Below, in pieces: positions 5,673 through 8,547 of a stretch of 8,547 nucleotides of DNA. The stretch lies in NCBI GenBank assembly GCA_945878745.1, contig CAMDVY010000107.1, forward strand, positions 1 through 8,547. Reading direction: 5' to 3'. A program made the position numbers and the translations under genes. The number at the start of each line of letters is the position of its first letter. Positions within the stretch are counted from its first letter, which is position 1. The notes under the pieces are model-generated. The model was given only the letters and a program-made list of their open reading frames with translations. It was not told the DNA's origin and made no database searches. The stretch comes from Klebsiella pneumoniae. GTDB lineage: Bacteria; Pseudomonadota; Gammaproteobacteria; Pseudomonadales; Azotimanducaceae.

Positions 5673-8343
5673 TCGCGGCGACCGCAGCCGTCGAGTCGAG
5701 CAAACGATCGATTGGTTTCGGCTTTTCGATGGCCCAGCCCTGCAGATAGTCGACGCCGATCTCGCAGGCAAGTTGGCGCGTCGCATCATCATGAACGTAT
5801 TCAGCAACGGTCTTCTTGCCCAGGAAGTGGCCGATTTCATTGATGGATCTAACCACAGCGCGATCACCTTCATCGGTGACCATGTTCTTGACGAAAGATC
5901 CATCGATTTTGAGGTAGTCCACCGGGAGCTTTCTCAGGTAGCCGTAGGAGGACATCCCACTTCCGAAGTCGTCCAGTGAAAATCTGCATCCCATGACCTT
6001 GATCTTCTGCATGAACTCAGTGGCGCGGAACATGCAGCCGATTGCTGCGGTTTCGGTAATTTCGAAACAGACCTTGCTGGGCGACGCGCCACTCTTTTCA
6101 AACTGCTCCAGTACAAAACCGAGAAAGTCTTCCTGGTTCATCGACTGCCCGGACAGATTGATGGAAAGACCGGATATATCGGCCAGTGCTTCCGGGTGCC
6201 GCCCCATCCACTCCAGCGTGCGCGAAACGACGAATCGATCAACCAGCGGCATCTTGCCATGGCGCTCGGCGGCCTCGATGAAGTCTACTGGCGACTTCGG
6301 CGTGCCCGTTACATCCTTCACTGTGATCAGGACTTCGAAATGCCCTTTCAGCCTCGAGTGCTCTTCAGCTGGGGCAATTTTTTGAACAGTCAGCTCGACT
6401 CTGCCCTCAGCAAGCAAAGACTCCACTTCCGTTGCAAGCTGCATGGATGCTCGCTGATCCTGAATCGCCAAGTTGTCCTCGGCATATAGACAGGCGCGGT
6501 CACCACCCATCGCTTTGCCGGACTGGCAGGCGGAGCCAAGGTTTCGTAACATCTGATGGGCACTTTCTGTCAAACTGCTCACCGAGAAAACGCCGACCGT
6601 CACTGATACTTTGCTGTGTCGTTCTTGCCAGGAAAAGTCCAGATCGCGAATCGTCCTTACGATCTGTTCGGCAATGTCCAGCCCCTCTCCTGCAGAGCAA
6701 CCGTATAGCACCACACCGAACTCGTCAGCGCCTACTCGTCCGATGACGGTTTCGTGCTCCTCAACCTCATTTTCAATCACTCGGGCAATGCGCCGTAACA
6801 ACCGATCACCGCCATCGACTCCAAAAGCGGAGTTCAGCGTCCGGAAACCGTCTATGTCCAATTGCAGCACACAATGCGAAGAATCATTATTACGTGACAG
6901 ATCGAGCAACCGGTCCAGTGAACGCTCGAATGCCTTTCGATTGACCAGCGATGTCAATTCATCCCGGCTCGCATCCGCTGTGACACGAGAGTGAACATCC
7001 CGGATCATCCGATCACCTATGCGATCAACAAGTGGAGTGCCGTGTTCTTCGAGAACGCGAACTCGACTACCACTCAGTAAATCTGTCAGTTCACCTAGAC
7101 CGAGATCATGGTCCTGTAATCCCCGCCGATTGACAAAAACAAAACGATCACCAGCGGGATCAACCCAGGCAAGCGTAGAAACATGGTCGGAACCATCTAC
7201 CGAAACAAACTTTACGCTCGCTCCTACCTGAATGCTCCGGGCACGCTGCAGATTTTCCAGCCATCGCCGCCTGTTTTTTTCATTGCCGGTTGGCGGCATC
7301 GGTTCGAGAGACCTCCCAAGGTTCTCCCACCCGAAGAGGTGAGCGATCTGGCCGTGTTCAATGTTCACAACTTTGTCTCGGTCAAATTCTCCACTCAGTG
7401 CCGCTTCCAGGCGAACCAGTGTTTCCGCTGGAGTCTTGGCGTCCACAGCACTCAGTCCCTCGATCAGGCTACGCATCAGGACCTTGGTATTGCCTGCGTC
7501 CTGGGGACCGATTGGACTGCTTGACTTCGATGTATCCAACCGCAGAACCAACTTGTACAAAACCTGCAACTGCTGTTTCCACTCGATTGACTTTGTTCCC
7601 TTTCGCAGCGCGGTATTGACCAGCAGGTTGCGCCAGTGAGGATTGACAATCTCAAGGAGGGACGAGGCTATGGTCCTGCCTTCCAGCAGTTCGATCATGC
7701 GACGCAGGACTACCTGCTTTGCACGTCGCAGCCGTGATCGACCTTCAGCTGCGCTAACGATGCGATCCAAATTCCTCTGATAGGCTTTTTGCTGCCGGTC
7801 GACAAGTGGACTGAGACGTCGTGATGCCTCTTCGAAAGCGCCATCGTTGACATCCCACTCCGCGATCAACTGCGACAGAATTTCTTCTGCCCGATCACCG
7901 TTTTCGCCCAGATTTTTGCCATCACGCGTAGCGCCGGAATCGAGGGCTTCAAGCTGATTCAAGATCTTGAGCGCCGGTCGTTTCCGGTCGCTCAGGAGCA
8001 ACATATCGTCGTTGCGTATGACTTCCTTGCCGAGGGTTACCTCGAGCTTCTGAACAAGACGCCGAAGGGGCATCGAAAGTACTTCGTCCTCCTGGACAGC
8101 TCGGACCAGCGAAGTAACCATATCCAGTGAGTTCTCGGTTCTTGCCGGCAAACTCAATTCCCCGTCCGACCTTTCCTTCAACTGCGCAACAACCTGGTGC
8201 TTGAGATCCAGGTCTGGAAGGCTTCCTGCAGGGGTGTGGCTCGAAAACTGCAAACGGCCGAGGATCTTCAAGATGTCATCTGGACTGGCCAAGTCATGAC
8301 TGACCGATTCATTGTCATGCCGAACCGGATTGGATCCTGCCAT
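5662..8343 (-). CDS. DUF1631-GGDEF-EAL protein; c-di-GMP signalling, degenerate GGDEF
   Basis: This 893-residue cytoplasmic protein has three parts. Residues 1-450 are DUF1631-like, mostly helical, ending in a beta-rich section (IQVGASVKFVSVDGSDH, then RFVFVNRRG at 400-408) that resembles a PilZ-like module. Residues 457-620 are a GGDEF domain, starting at DELTSLVNRKAFE with Asp496 as first metal ligand. Residues 635-880 are an EAL domain. The GGDEF signature is GADEF (538-542), and the inhibitory RxxD site is absent (EHET at 529-532). The EAL domain keeps Glu670 (EVL), Asn729, Glu761/Glu764 (EITET), Asp791-Asp792, Lys812, Glu848 and Gln868, plus the loop DDFGSGMSS, but the Arg of ExLxR is Thr674. 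I infer a c-di-GMP phosphodiesterase or effector rather than a cyclase. No membrane segment or signal peptide is seen. The ATG at 8343 is used because no ATG, GTG or TTG occurs in the open frame upstream. It converges with the SnoaL-like gene. Confidence 0.92.
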   Translation of the reverse strand: MAGSNPVRHDNESVSHDLASPDDILKILGRLQFSSHTPAGSLPDLDLKHQVVAQLKERSDGELSLPARTENSLDMVTSLVRAVQEDEVLSMPLRRLVQKLEVTLGKEVIRNDDMLLLSDRKRPALKILNQLEALDSGATRDGKNLGENGDRAEEILSQLIAEWDVNDGAFEEASRRLSPLVDRQQKAYQRNLDRIVSAAEGRSRLRRAKQVVLRRMIELLEGRTIASSLLEIVNPHWRNLLVNTALRKGTKSIEWKQQLQVLYKLVLRLDTSKSSSPIGPQDAGNTKVLMRSLIEGLSAVDAKTPAETLVRLEAALSGEFDRDKVVNIEHGQIAHLFGWENLGRSLEPMPPTGNEKNRRRWLENLQRARSIQVGASVKFVSVDGSDHVSTLAWVDPAGDRFVFVNRRGLQDHDLGLGELTDLLSGSRVRVLEEHGTPLVDRIGDRMIRDVHSRVTADASRDELTSLVNRKAFERSLDRLLDLSRNNDSSHCVLQLDIDGFRTLNSAFGVDGGDRLLRRIARVIENEVEEHETVIGRVGADEFGVVLYGCSAGEGLDIAEQIVRTIRDLDFSWQERHSKVSVTVGVFSVSSLTESAHQMLRNLGSACQSGKAMGGDRACLYAEDNLAIQDQRASMQLATEVESLLAEGRVELTVQKIAPAEEHSRLKGHFEVLITVKDVTGTPKSPVDFIEAAERHGKMPLVDRFVVSRTLEWMGRHPEALADISGLSINLSGQSMNQEDFLGFVLEQFEKSGASPSKVCFEITETAAIGCMFRATEFMQKIKVMGCRFSLDDFGSGMSSYGYLRKLPVDYLKIDGSFVKNMVTDEGDRAVVRSINEIGHFLGKKTVAEYVHDDATRQLACEIGVDYLQGWAIEKPKPIDRLLDSTAAVAANAG

Positions 8344-8482
8344 CTCAAAGATCCTCGCGAGCCCTGTGCTGATGTCCGAAACATCGACACGGAGTTGAGC
8401 TAGTGTACTGATGCATTCTTGAATATACCTATATGGTGTGATTGTGTAGACTTGTTACCAACCCAGATGTTGGAGCGAACAA
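8344..8482. other. Intergenic region upstream of the c-di-GMP gene, AT-rich from 8401
   Basis: Bases 8344-8400 match the composition of the preceding gene and encode no feature I recognise beyond a GAGG nine bases upstream of the start codon. From 8401 to 8460 A+T rises to about 65 percent, clearly above the surroundings. This fits the left end of an insertion sequence followed by its transposase start. Confidence 0.6.
8422..8448 (-). promoter_or_regulatory. Weak candidate outward promoter toward the c-di-GMP gene
   Basis: On the minus strand TATATT (8427-8422) resembles a -10 hexamer and TACACA (8448-8443) matches 4 of 6 bases of a -35, but the spacing is only 15 bp. If real, it lies in the putative insertion-sequence end and would transcribe out of it into the gene starting at 8343. 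Confidence 0.2.
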
Positions 8483-8547
8483 GTGCGAGTTGCGTCGAAG
8501 ATCGAACTGGATGAAACAGCACGCAAGGAATTGGTGAAGCTGTCGCG
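8483..8547 (+). CDS. IS630-family transposase, N-terminal fragment (runs off window)
   Basis: A GTG at 8483 with GGAG seven bases upstream (8472-8475) opens a frame of 21 full codons to the window end, beginning VRVASKIELDETARKELVKL. IS630-family transposases typically begin with a similar stretch (R-V-A-x-x-I-x-L, then an acidic/Arg-rich helix leading into the DNA-binding domain). The resemblance is to the first 20 residues only; the catalytic DDE domain would be downstream. A different helix-turn-helix protein is possible. The frame is open back to a stop at 8447, with no better start. Confidence 0.6.
   Translation, partial: MRVASKIELDETARKELVKLS

Larger units (their letters stand above)
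8401..8547 (+). mobile_element. Probable left end of an IS630-family insertion sequence (truncated by window)
   Basis: The boundary is proposed at the TA dinucleotide 8401-8402, since IS630/Tc1-type elements insert at and duplicate TA. Composition changes sharply there, and a transposase-like start follows 80 bases later, a normal leader length for the family. The right end, the matching inverted repeat and the second TA are outside the window, so the exact boundary is inferred. Confidence 0.45.

Noticed and set aside
5638..5979. 113-residue plus-strand frame after the SnoaL-like gene
   Set aside because: It is antisense to the conserved EAL C-terminus (ending in the QGW region) and shows no independent family signal.
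1..8547. CRISPR arrays, tRNA or rRNA genes, toxin-antitoxin or defence modules
   Set aside because: I saw no regularly spaced repeats, no tRNA-like or rRNA segments and no defence-type protein motifs on either strand.

Overview
The window is about 8.5 kb of moderately GC-rich bacterial DNA with dense, intron-free genes, short gaps and Shine-Dalgarno-led starts. The gene families suggest a gammaproteobacterium, perhaps a marine or soil lineage rich in acyl-CoA metabolism. The best clue is a DUF1631-GGDEF-EAL protein, an architecture I associate with Pseudomonas/Xanthomonas/Halomonas-like bacteria. This is inference from families; no rRNA or other marker is present.

Layout. Positions 1-1399 (+) hold the 3' part of an acyl-CoA dehydrogenase gene overlapping by one base (TAATG) with an alpha/beta hydrolase gene. 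Positions 4966-1356 (-) hold a probable three-gene operon: an SDR oxidoreductase, an AbgT-family transporter and a DHA3-type MFS exporter. The last gene of this operon runs convergently into the hydrolase gene with a 44-bp overlap. A 179-bp divergent intergenic region (4967-5145) contains a candidate promoter with a perfect 10-bp palindrome in its spacer. Positions 5146-5604 (+) encode a small SnoaL/NTF2-fold protein with a strong ribosome binding site. Positions 8343-5662 (-) encode an 893-residue DUF1631-GGDEF-EAL protein. From about 8401 the sequence becomes AT-rich, and a reading frame resembling the N-terminus of an IS630-family transposase starts at 8483 and leaves the window.

How the genes may work together. 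The dehydrogenase, hydrolase, SDR and SnoaL-like protein are the kinds of enzyme found together in clusters that break down CoA-activated, ring-containing or branched compounds. AbgT and MFS proteins could import or export the substrate or a by-product. The substrate cannot be read from the sequence. The c-di-GMP protein looks like a separate unit: its GGDEF site is degenerate (GADEF, no I-site), while most EAL catalytic residues remain, so it is more likely a phosphodiesterase or an effector than a cyclase. The putative insertion sequence starts about 58 bp upstream of its start codon and could have replaced its native promoter.

I did not find a clearly new defence, RNA or mobile system. The points most worth a second look are the degenerate c-di-GMP protein with the adjacent insertion sequence, the palindrome-centred promoter, the possibly contracted hydrolase, and the uncharacterised catabolic/transport neighbourhood.
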